Positions 53,092 to 61,146 of a stretch of DNA of 64,000 bases are shown here, one piece after another (positions within the stretch are counted from its first letter, which is position 1; every line of letters starts with the position of its first letter). Source of the stretch: Runella slithyformis DSM 19594 (lineage in GTDB: Bacteria; Bacteroidota; Bacteroidia; Cytophagales; Spirosomataceae); NCBI RefSeq assembly GCF_000218895.1, contig NC_015703.1, positions 3,361,001 to 3,425,000 of the forward strand, in the 5' to 3' direction. A program made the position numbers and the translations under genes. The notes below the pieces were generated by a model. The model saw nothing but the letters and a program-made list of their open reading frames with translations. It was not told the origin of the DNA and searched no databases.

Positions 53092-53823
53092 TTAAACGGT
53101 TACTTTTTCGTCCTCAAAAATTCGATACTTAAACTGCTGTCCGGTGAGTCTGTCTTGGTAATTCATCAGAAACTGATGAGGTGTTTTTAAAATTTGGGTT
53201 GTACTCACCGTTTGTAGTTCATTGTTTCGGTTCATGACCAGATCATTGGCGGTATCGCCGGTGCCTCCCAATGAATGAAAGTCCAGCACATCTTCTCCTT
53301 CAAACACGGGATGGCGCTGAAACCATTGCTGCCACCAATGTTCCCGCTGTCGAATGACGTCATCGTTATATAACGTGACCGACGACCAGCAGTGTGGCAG
53401 GGCGGCGTTCGGCGTTTTGAGATGAAGTTGGGTGCCGTCCCAACGAAGTTCCGAAAGCCTCAGTTTGTTCTCTTCCTCAATGACGACCAGCGTGAAGGGT
53501 TCAATGCCGCCGAAATCGTAGGCAGCGGCAAAGTCCGACAAATGCGCATACCGAAAAAAATCAAGTACTGCTTTTCCCCGGCTCATACGGTAGGGGGGGG
53601 TAGGCAGATGTTTAATAAAAGCGCCGTTGAGCAGGCAAACCGTGGCTTTGGGCGAGGCTGCAATCCACGTACCGCCCGCCGCTCCATCCTGTGGGTAAAA
53701 GACCGGAACAGTGTCGATCAGGTATTTCTTTGGGGGGGATGCTTTGGGTCGACCAACGCTCTCATCGCGATTGGAGGTGAGGATAAAACCCTCTTGGTAA
53801 GGGATATAAGTGACAAAACACAT
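53092..53823 (-). CDS. NRDE family protein
   Basis: 243 residues. The defining TSNRDE motif lies at about 16-21 (FILTSNRDESVGRPK), after MCFVTYIP with the conserved Cys2. The family resembles N-terminal-nucleophile hydrolases (TANGO2-like) in layout. Role unknown; human TANGO2 is linked to heme and lipid metabolism, but nothing here ties it to that. Confidence 0.88.
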   Translation of the reverse strand: MCFVTYIPYQEGFILTSNRDESVGRPKASPPKKYLIDTVPVFYPQDGAAGGTWIAASPKATVCLLNGAFIKHLPTPPYRMSRGKAVLDFFRYAHLSDFAAAYDFGGIEPFTLVVIEEENKLRLSELRWDGTQLHLKTPNAALPHCWSSVTLYNDDVIRQREHWWQQWFQRHPVFEGEDVLDFHSLGGTGDTANDLVMNRNNELQTVSTTQILKTPHQFLMNYQDRLTGQQFKYRIFEDEKVTV

Positions 53824-53904
53824 GATTTGACGGGGTATATTCGCTCAATGGCGAACACTGTTTTGCGTGATTGTAGCTATTTTCAAAAGAGTGGGCCAAA
53901 TTTT

Positions 53905-54411
53905 TCAGGTCTGCTGCCCCTCGCGGTATTTGACGGTCGAATACGCCACGCCGAAATTGGGCGGCATTGTCAGTTCGGGAAATTGCTCCCGAAGGGCTAT
54001 TTTCATAATGGCAAAATGATGAATGGCATGCTCGGCCATGTAGACCAGCTCACGCGCAAAAGACGTTTGGATTTCTTCGGGTTCATTTTCGGCAAACGAG
54101 GTTTTTAAGGTAATGGACGTGCTGAGGTTCGTTTGAACCAACGCATCCGCCACCATTTGTGCCGCAGAAAAACTGAAATCGGGGTCGTTTTCAAGTCGTA
54201 TATCACGGCGTCGGGCGTCGTAGTCGACAAAACCGAGGGGACCCTGCTCCAACAGACATTGATAAAACTCCAGCGTATGCCTGACGTGCTGTCCTACACT
54301 GCTGCCATGCAGCAGGGGAAGCGGGGTGGAATAGGCTTTGGGAGAAATACGGATGAGTAAGTCTTTGAGTTGGGATAAAATGTCCAGGTTGGTATTTTGG
54401 AGTAAGGTCAT
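53905..54411 (-). CDS. DinB-like four-helix protein
   Basis: 168 residues, mostly helical. SVGQHVRHTLEFY and MAEHAIHHFAIMKI place the metal-binding His residues of DinB-like fold proteins, which act in thiol or stress chemistry. It overlaps the stop of yceI (54408-54411, ATGA), so it is translated with it. Confidence 0.78.
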   Translation of the reverse strand: MTLLQNTNLDILSQLKDLLIRISPKAYSTPLPLLHGSSVGQHVRHTLEFYQCLLEQGPLGFVDYDARRRDIRLENDPDFSFSAAQMVADALVQTNLSTSITLKTSFAENEPEEIQTSFARELVYMAEHAIHHFAIMKIALREQFPELTMPPNFGVAYSTVKYREGQQT

Positions 54412-54941
54412 TTTAAAATGGCGTTAACAGTTAGACGAATCGTGACCTCATTGGACATGCCGAAGGTGTTGCCTCCGAGGGCCCAATCGCGGCGGTTAAT
54501 CATAAAGGTCCCCGTGAATGTGGCTTTATTATCCGTTTGCGAAAAGGTAAACGGCACTTTTACACTTTTGGTAATGGATTTAATCGTCAGGTCAAAATGG
54601 CCGATATACCCATTGGCGGCTTTTTCGATCTTGGTAGATTTCAGGCTGATTTTAGGGTAGTTGGCTGCTTCAAAAAAATCTTCCTTCTCGCGCAAATGAC
54701 GATTTCGAAGCGCATTATCGGTATCAACGGTCGCTGCATCCACCGTGGCTGAAAGGCTCCCGGCGGTGGGTGTTTCGGGATTAAATTTGAGGTTTGCGGC
54801 CAATCCCCTGAACGAACCTTCGACCGTTACACCCAACATTTTTACGGAAAAACCAATGCCCGAAGAAACAGGTTGCCATGTCTGACCCATCCCGCTTCCG
54901 GATATACTAACGCAAAATAGAAAGAATAAGGTTTTTTTCAT
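54408..54941 (-). CDS. YceI family periplasmic protein
   Basis: 177 residues with a signal peptide (about 1-19). The YceI lipocalin-like fold is seen in FSVKMLGVTVEGSFRGLAANL, NRHLREKEDFFEAANYPKISL and GTFMINRRDWALGG. YceI proteins bind polyisoprenoids or amphiphiles in the periplasm. Second gene of a minus-strand cluster headed by the Crp-like regulator. Confidence 0.9.
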   Translation of the reverse strand: MKKTLFFLFCVSISGSGMGQTWQPVSSGIGFSVKMLGVTVEGSFRGLAANLKFNPETPTAGSLSATVDAATVDTDNALRNRHLREKEDFFEAANYPKISLKSTKIEKAANGYIGHFDLTIKSITKSVKVPFTFSQTDNKATFTGTFMINRRDWALGGNTFGMSNEVTIRLTVNAILK

Positions 54942-54965
54942 AGGTGCTTAACGAATATCTCACAG

Positions 54966-55682
54966 TTATAATCTGATTGAAAGGGCTATAAAAGGCATCA
55001 GGATTTTATTCCGGAAACGGTCATTTTCGAATGTCAATTTTTGAGACGAAGTGTATTCGGTAAACTGAAAACTCGCTCCGAGCCGTACCCCTGCTTTTTT
55101 GCTGAACCAATACCGCGCGTACAGTTCGGAGTTCAGGCTGCCCAAATCATTGTCGCTGACCAGCAACAGATTAAAAACCGTTGGCTGCGCCGATTGTTGC
55201 GTGCCGCTTAAGCGTGAATCCGTCGATTTGGCCAAAAATGTGCCGGTTTGCTTACCGCCAAAGGTAACACCGATGGCATCAATGTTGAAGCCTGCGTCTA
55301 TTTTGCGGAAACTGTATTCCAGATGAATGACCAAATTGAGCGCGTTGGTCTGCGAGCGGGGTAATTTGAGGGTGTCAAGATTGGACAATATATTTTCAAC
55401 AAACAATACCTGCGGACCCGTTTCTCCGGAAGTAAGTCGGGCAGGTGCGGTGATATAATCCCGGTTTTTACCCACAAACGAAGTCAATCGAACGCCCCAA
55501 CCTACTTTAAAGCGTTTGGCCTTGCCGATGCCATAAAGTTGTTGATAGGAGAGCGCACCCGAAAATCCGCCAATGGCCGACAGGGCTACATCGGCGGTCG
55601 AGCGTTTTTTTGAATCGTCGGATTGGGCATAACTGCCCGTAAAAACAGCGGCTGTCAAGAGTACTAAGAATGTCTTTTTCAT
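54966..55682 (-). CDS. Outer-membrane-like protein of unknown family
   Basis: 238 residues, signal peptide about 1-19 (TGSYAQ). Strand-rich with ISLRSK-like amphipathic pattern ending in FIALSIRL, suggesting a small barrel. It lies between the YceI and DM13 genes. Confidence 0.6.
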   Translation of the reverse strand: MKKTFLVLLTAAVFTGSYAQSDDSKKRSTADVALSAIGGFSGALSYQQLYGIGKAKRFKVGWGVRLTSFVGKNRDYITAPARLTSGETGPQVLFVENILSNLDTLKLPRSQTNALNLVIHLEYSFRKIDAGFNIDAIGVTFGGKQTGTFLAKSTDSRLSGTQQSAQPTVFNLLLVSDNDLGSLNSELYARYWFSKKAGVRLGASFQFTEYTSSQKLTFENDRFRNKILMPFIALSIRL

Positions 55683-55766
55683 GAAGATGCTTAAAGGTAT
55701 CGGTGGAAGATGTTTGAAAAGAGGAAGGTAAGCCTTCTGCGTATGGCTGATGGGTAAGCGGAAAGC

Positions 55767-56213
55767 TTATTGTTTGAGCTCTGCATTGCCAAACAACACC
55801 GAGAAAGGCTTACACCAGATCAGGATGTATTTGTGGGTTTTGAGGTCGGGAGCGGTAGGTAATTCAATATAAAAATCACCGATATTGACCCCTTTGCCGA
55901 TTTCAACGTATCGGGAGGCAACACGGTCTTCCGAGAGATAAATCCGCAGGTCCGGACCGCTGTCGGTTTTGAAATCGTTAAATACAAGGGAATAATTATC
56001 TCCTTTTCGGTACAATTTTACCTTGCCGGAAGTGGTATGGGCATTGGACATAAACATTCCCTGTGTCACCGGTACCTGCCCGCTCGAATCAAAGGCGGTA
56101 ATGGGTTGGTTGGTTCCGACAGCTGATCCCGGGGAAACGGGTTGCAGTTCCTCGTTTTGTTGACAGGCGATGTTTCCCAAAATCAAACACATCATTAACA
56201 ATCCCTTTTTCAT
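55767..56213 (-). CDS. DM13-domain lipoprotein
   Basis: 148 residues. The lipobox is GNIAC (Cys17). The mature part is a DM13 domain: HTTSGKVKLYRKGDNYSLVF, TDSGPDLRIYLSED and YILIWCKPFSVLFGNAEL. DM13 domains are proposed to carry out redox or electron-transfer roles, with the Cys in ILIWCKPF conserved. Confidence 0.86.
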   Translation of the reverse strand: MKKGLLMMCLILGNIACQQNEELQPVSPGSAVGTNQPITAFDSSGQVPVTQGMFMSNAHTTSGKVKLYRKGDNYSLVFNDFKTDSGPDLRIYLSEDRVASRYVEIGKGVNIGDFYIELPTAPDLKTHKYILIWCKPFSVLFGNAELKQ

Positions 56214-56294
56214 AGCTTTTGTCGTTTGGTTCTATGACAAAGGTCTTGGATTCTGCCCGGACGGAATGTCGGCGGGCTGACGTTTGCGGGAAAT

Positions 56295-56996
56295 TTACGC
56301 CGTTAATTTACGCAGCTGTTTTACATCGGGAATGAGAATGGTGCTTCGGCTGTAATCCAGCAGGCCATTGTGTTTGAATTCACTGAAAAGTTGCGTGACC
56401 GTTTGGCGGGTACTGCAAATCAGTCCCGCCAGGTCCTGATGCGTAAGATAGTTTTTCAGGGTAATGCCTTCGGGCGTGGGAGTGCCTTCTTTTTCGGCCC
56501 ACTCTTCCAGAAACAGCAGCAGGCGCGTACGCACATCTTTAAACATAAGATTGGTATAGCGATTCTCCAGCCGACGAAAACGCAGCCCGATCAGTTTGGT
56601 AAATTTAACGGCGAGGGAGGGGTTTTGCTGAATCACTTTTTCAAAGTCTTCGATCTTAAAACTGCATACGGTCACGGTATCAGATAAGGCGACCGCAAAT
56701 TCGTCCATGTCGGTGTTGTCGAGGGTAATTTGCCCGAAAAGGTCTCCTTTCTGGATGACCTCTTTCACGGTTTCGTTACCGTCGGCATCCAATTCAACGA
56801 TTTTTATGACCCCTTTTTTGAGTAGGTATACGCGATTGACCTCATCATGGGCAAAGTAGATAATCTCGCTTTTTTTGGCAGATTTGAAATTGGTGATCAG
56901 GCATATCTGTTTTAGCTCTGACGAGTCAAGATTCCTGAACAGCTGATGGTCACGAAGGTACCAATAGCGGGATTCGAGCGGAAATTGCGTGGTCAT
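56295..56996 (-). CDS. Crp/Fnr family transcription regulator
   Basis: 233 residues. A cyclic-nucleotide-binding-like beta-roll (about 20-125, KKGVIKIVELDADGNETVKE and GDLFGQITL) leads to an HTH_Crp domain (about 160-228, THQDLAGLICSTRQTVTQLF). There is no Fnr-type Cys cluster in the N-terminus, so oxygen sensing by an iron-sulphur cluster is unlikely. It heads the minus-strand run of DM13, barrel protein, YceI and DinB genes and may control them. Confidence 0.9.
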   Translation of the reverse strand: MTTQFPLESRYWYLRDHQLFRNLDSSELKQICLITNFKSAKKSEIIYFAHDEVNRVYLLKKGVIKIVELDADGNETVKEVIQKGDLFGQITLDNTDMDEFAVALSDTVTVCSFKIEDFEKVIQQNPSLAVKFTKLIGLRFRRLENRYTNLMFKDVRTRLLLFLEEWAEKEGTPTPEGITLKNYLTHQDLAGLICSTRQTVTQLFSEFKHNGLLDYSRSTILIPDVKQLRKLTA

Positions 56997-57069
56997 CCGG
57001 AAAAGGTTTAGGGTAAAAAGGCGTATACGGGTAGTAAATATACAAACTATTTATACAAATAGCCGGGGC

Positions 57070-58113
57070 TTACAACTGTCCGCTCATGGCAAAAAATGCC
57101 CGGGATGTTTGAAGAAGTTGATTCAGCGGAGTGGGTTTTATGCCGCGCCGGATATTGGCGGCGCTGATGTCGGCCACGATACGCATGTTGTGCATAATGT
57201 CGCGATAGGCTTTCCAAAGGCGGTAGTTGGGGTCATAAACGTGTCCCGGCTCGGAGGTGGCGCCGTTCAGTTCCAGTATCTTAATGTTCCGGCCCTGATA
57301 AAAGTCCTCTAAATTACTTACTTTCAGATCGAAGCGTCCGTAGTAAAATCCTTCGATGGGCAAGGCGATTTGGTCAAAAACCGCCGTTAACCGGCGGTTG
57401 ATCAGATGATTGGCATTCAAAAATTTGGTACCCAGGCAATGATTTCCGATGGGCTGAATATAGCGACGCTGTCCCGCCGGCACTACGTCATTCCACGCCT
57501 CATTTACGCGTTCACGCAGCTCACCCATCGCAAAACGGGCACGGGTATTTTGAGCCAATAATTCTCCGACGGTCGAGCGCCCATCGCCCGTGACGCTCAG
57601 AAATTCTTTTTGCGTGATGGAGGTAATTCTTCCGCCCGGCTCTCCCGGCATACGGGCATACATGACTCCAAACTCCAATTCATACGCTACATATTCCTGA
57701 ATGATAACGGGTTGAGGGGTATCGTTCAAATAGCGTTGCAGGTGTTGGACATCATTTATTTTATGAACCCTGAAGCCACGGCCGCCCACATCGGGCTTTA
57801 CGATGAGCGGGAACGCAATTCCTGCCTGAATTAATTTTTGTTGAACGGACTCCCACGCTTCTTCCCGTTGAACAAACGTGCCTGTGGGTAAATAACGGGG
57901 CGCTATTTGGGAAAGAATGTCATTTTTGGATTCGCCGAAAACGCCCCCATCCGGAATGCAGGTATTGACCGCGGTGAAATACGTGAGCGAACGATTTCGG
58001 AGCGCCAGGTATAACCAATAAGGAGCAAGAGGCAGAAAAAATACCCACCAGGTCCAATATTCATAATTAAACAATTTGACCAGCCAAAGTGGGAAACGAA
58101 CGTTTGAGAACAT
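57070..58113 (-). CDS. Membrane-anchored ATP-grasp protein
   Basis: 347 residues. Two hydrophobic stretches (about 8-40) precede the ATP-grasp fold: FPLIVKPDVGGRGFRVHKI (ATP loop), VIIQEYVAYELEFGVMYARMP and FDLKVSNLEDF and ILELNGATSEP (Mg-binding Asn/Glu). It resembles carboxylate-amine ligases such as the D-alanine-D-alanine ligase family. The product is unknown. Confidence 0.8.
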   Translation of the reverse strand: MFSNVRFPLWLVKLFNYEYWTWWVFFLPLAPYWLYLALRNRSLTYFTAVNTCIPDGGVFGESKNDILSQIAPRYLPTGTFVQREEAWESVQQKLIQAGIAFPLIVKPDVGGRGFRVHKINDVQHLQRYLNDTPQPVIIQEYVAYELEFGVMYARMPGEPGGRITSITQKEFLSVTGDGRSTVGELLAQNTRARFAMGELRERVNEAWNDVVPAGQRRYIQPIGNHCLGTKFLNANHLINRRLTAVFDQIALPIEGFYYGRFDLKVSNLEDFYQGRNIKILELNGATSEPGHVYDPNYRLWKAYRDIMHNMRIVADISAANIRRGIKPTPLNQLLQTSRAFFAMSGQL

Positions 58114-58174
58114 AGGAGAGAATCGTATTTACAGCAAGTTAACGGGTTGGGCGTTAAGAAAAAAGAAATGTGAC

Positions 58175-58576
58175 TCAACGGGCAGGCAAAATGCCTTTGA
58201 CCACCGTCATCGCTTTTGACCAATGAAGCAGCATGACCGCGGCGCAACACACAAATGTGATCAGTGCCAGTGCAAACAGCTGACCCCCGTCGCCCAGAAT
58301 GTCAATACCCAGAATAGTCAGGTGCGAGGCAATGGCACCCGCCATGGTCCCAAGCCCTAAACCGGCACCGATCCAACAATAACGGGGTGTAAGCAAAAGA
58401 ACTCCCGCGATCAATTCAACGACGCCTGAACCGATGCGTCCGTAGGGTTCCACACCCAATAGGGAAAAAATATACACGCTTTCTGCGGCTCCGCTAAACT
58501 TGAACCAAAGGGTTTGGAGCAAAATGACAGCCGCCGCGATTTGGGCTATCCAAGAGATAATGACTTTTGTTTTCAT
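58175..58576 (-). CDS. DoxX-like membrane protein
   Basis: 133 residues with four membrane helices. WIAQIAAAVILLQTLWFKFSGA and EPYGRIGSGVVELIAGVLLL match the DoxX family. Such proteins are tied to sulphur or thiol redox chemistry in some bacteria; here the role is unknown. The YHS gene is next to it, 38 nt downstream. Confidence 0.83.
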   Translation of the reverse strand: MKTKVIISWIAQIAAAVILLQTLWFKFSGAAESVYIFSLLGVEPYGRIGSGVVELIAGVLLLTPRYCWIGAGLGLGTMAGAIASHLTILGIDILGDGGQLFALALITFVCCAAVMLLHWSKAMTVVKGILPAR

Positions 58577-58614
58577 GGATTCAGGGGTTTTTTGATGGGG
58601 AAGGATGGTAGATA

Positions 58615-59073
58615 CTACAGGCCCGAAATACGGTGCCAGTTTTTGTCGGCGGCGATTTTTAAATCAGTTTCGGCTTTGTTCCAGTCGGTCAGGGTATTGT
58701 TGAAGAAGCGGTTGTAGAAAAGGTACAATTTGCCGCCGGTGATCTTGTAGGTTTCGGGGTTTATTTCGACTTTTTCACCTTTGGCCCCCATCGCGTAGGC
58801 GCACCAGCCGCCGTATTGGGGTTCATAGGCGGCAGGGTTTTTCCTGAAAGAGTCGGCGTTGGCCGCGTTCGTGAATTGATAGCTGATTCCTTCGTGCGTT
58901 ACCGTAAACGCTTTGGAACCTTTCATCGGTTTTTTCTGAAAATAACTGACCGGGTCGTAGCCGGAAAGAGCTACTCCGTTTTCTGTATTAAATTGTTTTT
59001 GACGTAAAGCGGGCGTTTGAGCAACGGCAATGCCTGCGGTAAAAAGGAATGCAATAAAAAATGCTGTTTTCAT
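58615..59073 (-). CDS. Secreted YHS-domain protein
   Basis: 152 residues from the ATG at 59073. Signal peptide about 1-19 (AGIAVAQ). ALSGYDPVSYF and ISYQFTNAANADSFRKNPAAYEPQYGGWCAYAMG make a YHS domain, including the Cys. YHS domains bind metals, often copper, or heme. Confidence 0.87.
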   Translation of the reverse strand: MKTAFFIAFLFTAGIAVAQTPALRQKQFNTENGVALSGYDPVSYFQKKPMKGSKAFTVTHEGISYQFTNAANADSFRKNPAAYEPQYGGWCAYAMGAKGEKVEINPETYKITGGKLYLFYNRFFNNTLTDWNKAETDLKIAADKNWHRISGL

Positions 59074-59220
59074 GACCTGCATCGGAAGTTTGAAAGTGAT
59101 GCTGCAAAGGTGATACATCCATCCCGCACCCAATGTCGGCCAAATGACAAATCAGAAAAGAAAATAGATAAAAATGAAAAGAGAGAGTTTTCTCAATCTA
59201 TTCCGACAAAACGCATTATG

Positions 59221-60156
59221 TCATTTTCCAAAAGCCCATTTCAAAAACTCGGGCATGATGGCCGACCAAGTGGTTTGGTCGTGGTGTCCGCCTTTGACTT
59301 CTACGTAGCGGATGTCCCGGCCCCATCGGTAGCCTTTACGTTCCAGCTCGGCAATGAGGTCCAGCGTATCTTCAATGGCATCAATGACCCCGTTGCCGTT
59401 TCGGTCGTCTGTTTCATCCTCGGAGCCGGTCTGCAACCAAAACGTAGGGGCAGGCCTTGCGTCTGCCCTTAATGGTTGGTTTACCTCGTCGGGGGCAGAG
59501 GTGAGCCGTATGGGGGTATTTCGTACCAACTGATGCATGATCCGGTCGGTATGATCATCATAATGATTTTCGTAGGCTTTTTGTCGCCACCAGAAAGAGC
59601 CGGAAAAAACCCCCGCTTTGCCAAAGAGTTCAGGATGGTGCCATACGATATCAAAAGCAGATAAGCCACTCAATGAGAAACCGCAGAAGACGGTATTCTG
59701 AGGACCCGTAAGGACTCGATAATGATGTTGGATATACGGCATCAATTCCTCTAAAACAAACTTTGTGTAGGAACCTGCCTTAGCGCCGCGTTGTTTATAA
59801 TCAGGGCGGGAAGCGATGCCGTACTCCTGAATGCGCTCGCCGCAATGAATGGCAACAAGAATAAAAGGAGTAATAAAAGGGGCTGTGTTTTCAATGACAG
59901 CCTGCATGTGCAGACGCTCCAGATCCTGCCCGTCGTTCATGTACAGTACTTTATAAGAGTGGGTGCTCTGAGCATAATCGGCAGGAAGTATAAGGTCCAA
60001 TGTCACGTGCCGCTGCAAATGAGTGGAGTAGAGGGTTTTTGTATGACGAACGGTACCGTGTATTGCAGTATCAATGTGTTTCAAGAAGGTAAATGCTTTA
60101 GTGGGGAACAAAAATACAAATAACCCATATTGGGGTATTAATTTCAAATAATTCAT
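59221..60156 (-). CDS. Enterochelin-esterase-like alpha/beta hydrolase with an EF-hand-like loop
   Basis: 311 residues of the esterase D/Fes-like family. The nucleophile is in CGFSLSGLSAF (S161), and the His in KGGHHDQTTW near the C-terminus completes the triad. KVLYMNDGQDLERLH (about 69-83) gives the oxyanion-loop region. At about 244-258, ETDDRNGNGVIDAIED has the DxNxNGxIxxxE pattern of a calcium-binding EF-hand. No clear signal peptide is visible, though the N-terminus is hydrophobic. Confidence 0.83.
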   Translation of the reverse strand: MNYLKLIPQYGLFVFLFPTKAFTFLKHIDTAIHGTVRHTKTLYSTHLQRHVTLDLILPADYAQSTHSYKVLYMNDGQDLERLHMQAVIENTAPFITPFILVAIHCGERIQEYGIASRPDYKQRGAKAGSYTKFVLEELMPYIQHHYRVLTGPQNTVFCGFSLSGLSAFDIVWHHPELFGKAGVFSGSFWWRQKAYENHYDDHTDRIMHQLVRNTPIRLTSAPDEVNQPLRADARPAPTFWLQTGSEDETDDRNGNGVIDAIEDTLDLIAELERKGYRWGRDIRYVEVKGGHHDQTTWSAIMPEFLKWAFGK

Positions 60157-60302
60157 CCTTCCAAACTTTTTTCTGTCAATTTTACGTTTATTTACGAAAG
60201 TTTAAAGAAACTTTTGATTTTTTGAATTTTGCTTGGTTTTAATAACGAAAGCGACCCCTATTTTCAAAGAATCTACCAAAACCAAACAAAATTGTTTTTC
60301 AA

Positions 60303-61070
60303 ATGAAGTATCTAGCTTGCACGGTCTCAGTATTGTTGATTTCAACGGTTGTCACATTTTCACAAACTAAAAAAGTACCCGCCAAACCTGCTGTAAAAAC
60401 GGCAACTCCTGCCAAGCCTGCTCCCGCCAAACCTGCGTCTGCTTCCAAAATGACCAATGAAATAGACTCGGTGGCGTACAGTATCGGAATGAATATAGCC
60501 CAAAACCTCAAAGGACAGGGACTGGACCAAATCAATGTAAACTTATTAGCCAAAGGGATACAGGATGTATTGAAAGGCGGCAAAAGTGATCTGGACGACA
60601 ATCAGGCGCAAATGATTTTGGGGAGTTACTTTAATAAACTCCAGGCTCAACGCCAATCGGAAGAAGCGAAGAAATTTGAAGGAAATAAATTGGCCGGAGA
60701 AAAGTTTCTTGCAGAAAATAAGAACAAGCCGGGGGTTGTTACTTTGCCCAGCGGTTTGCAGTACGAGATCATGAAAGCGGGTGACGGTCCGAAGCCCACC
60801 ATCAACAGCACCGTCAAAACCCATTATCATGGAACACTTATTGATGGAACGGTTTTTGATAGCTCTGTAAAAAGAGGCCAGCCGGCGGAGTTTCCGGTAG
60901 GCGGAGTGATTCAGGGCTGGGTGGAAGCCCTGCAATTGATGCCGGTAGGTTCAAAATGGAAACTGTTCGTGCCGTACAATCTTGCCTATGGTGAGCGTGC
61001 TGCCGGACAGGAGATCAAGCCTTATTCTACCTTGATATTTGAAGTTGAGTTATTGGAAATCGTAAAATGA
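60303..61070 (+). CDS. Secreted FKBP-type peptidyl-prolyl isomerase
   Basis: 255 residues with a signal peptide (about 1-21) and an Ala/Pro/Lys-rich linker (about 24-47). Then an N-terminal dimerisation domain (EIDSVAYSIGMNIAQNL), a helix, and the FKBP fold (about 155-255): VKTHYHGTLIDGTVFDSS, IQGWVEALQLMPVGSKWKLFVP and LAYGERAAG. It speeds proline isomerisation during folding of periplasmic or outer-membrane proteins. The downstream protease at 61147 may share its job. Confidence 0.94.
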   Translation: MKYLACTVSVLLISTVVTFSQTKKVPAKPAVKTATPAKPAPAKPASASKMTNEIDSVAYSIGMNIAQNLKGQGLDQINVNLLAKGIQDVLKGGKSDLDDNQAQMILGSYFNKLQAQRQSEEAKKFEGNKLAGEKFLAENKNKPGVVTLPSGLQYEIMKAGDGPKPTINSTVKTHYHGTLIDGTVFDSSVKRGQPAEFPVGGVIQGWVEALQLMPVGSKWKLFVPYNLAYGERAAGQEIKPYSTLIFEVELLEIVK

Positions 61071-61146
61071 TTTTGGCAGATATTGGAGGTTCTTGCAACC
61101 ATTTCAATCTCCTATGTCCCGGAGCCGAAATCAATTAAATCAGTTT

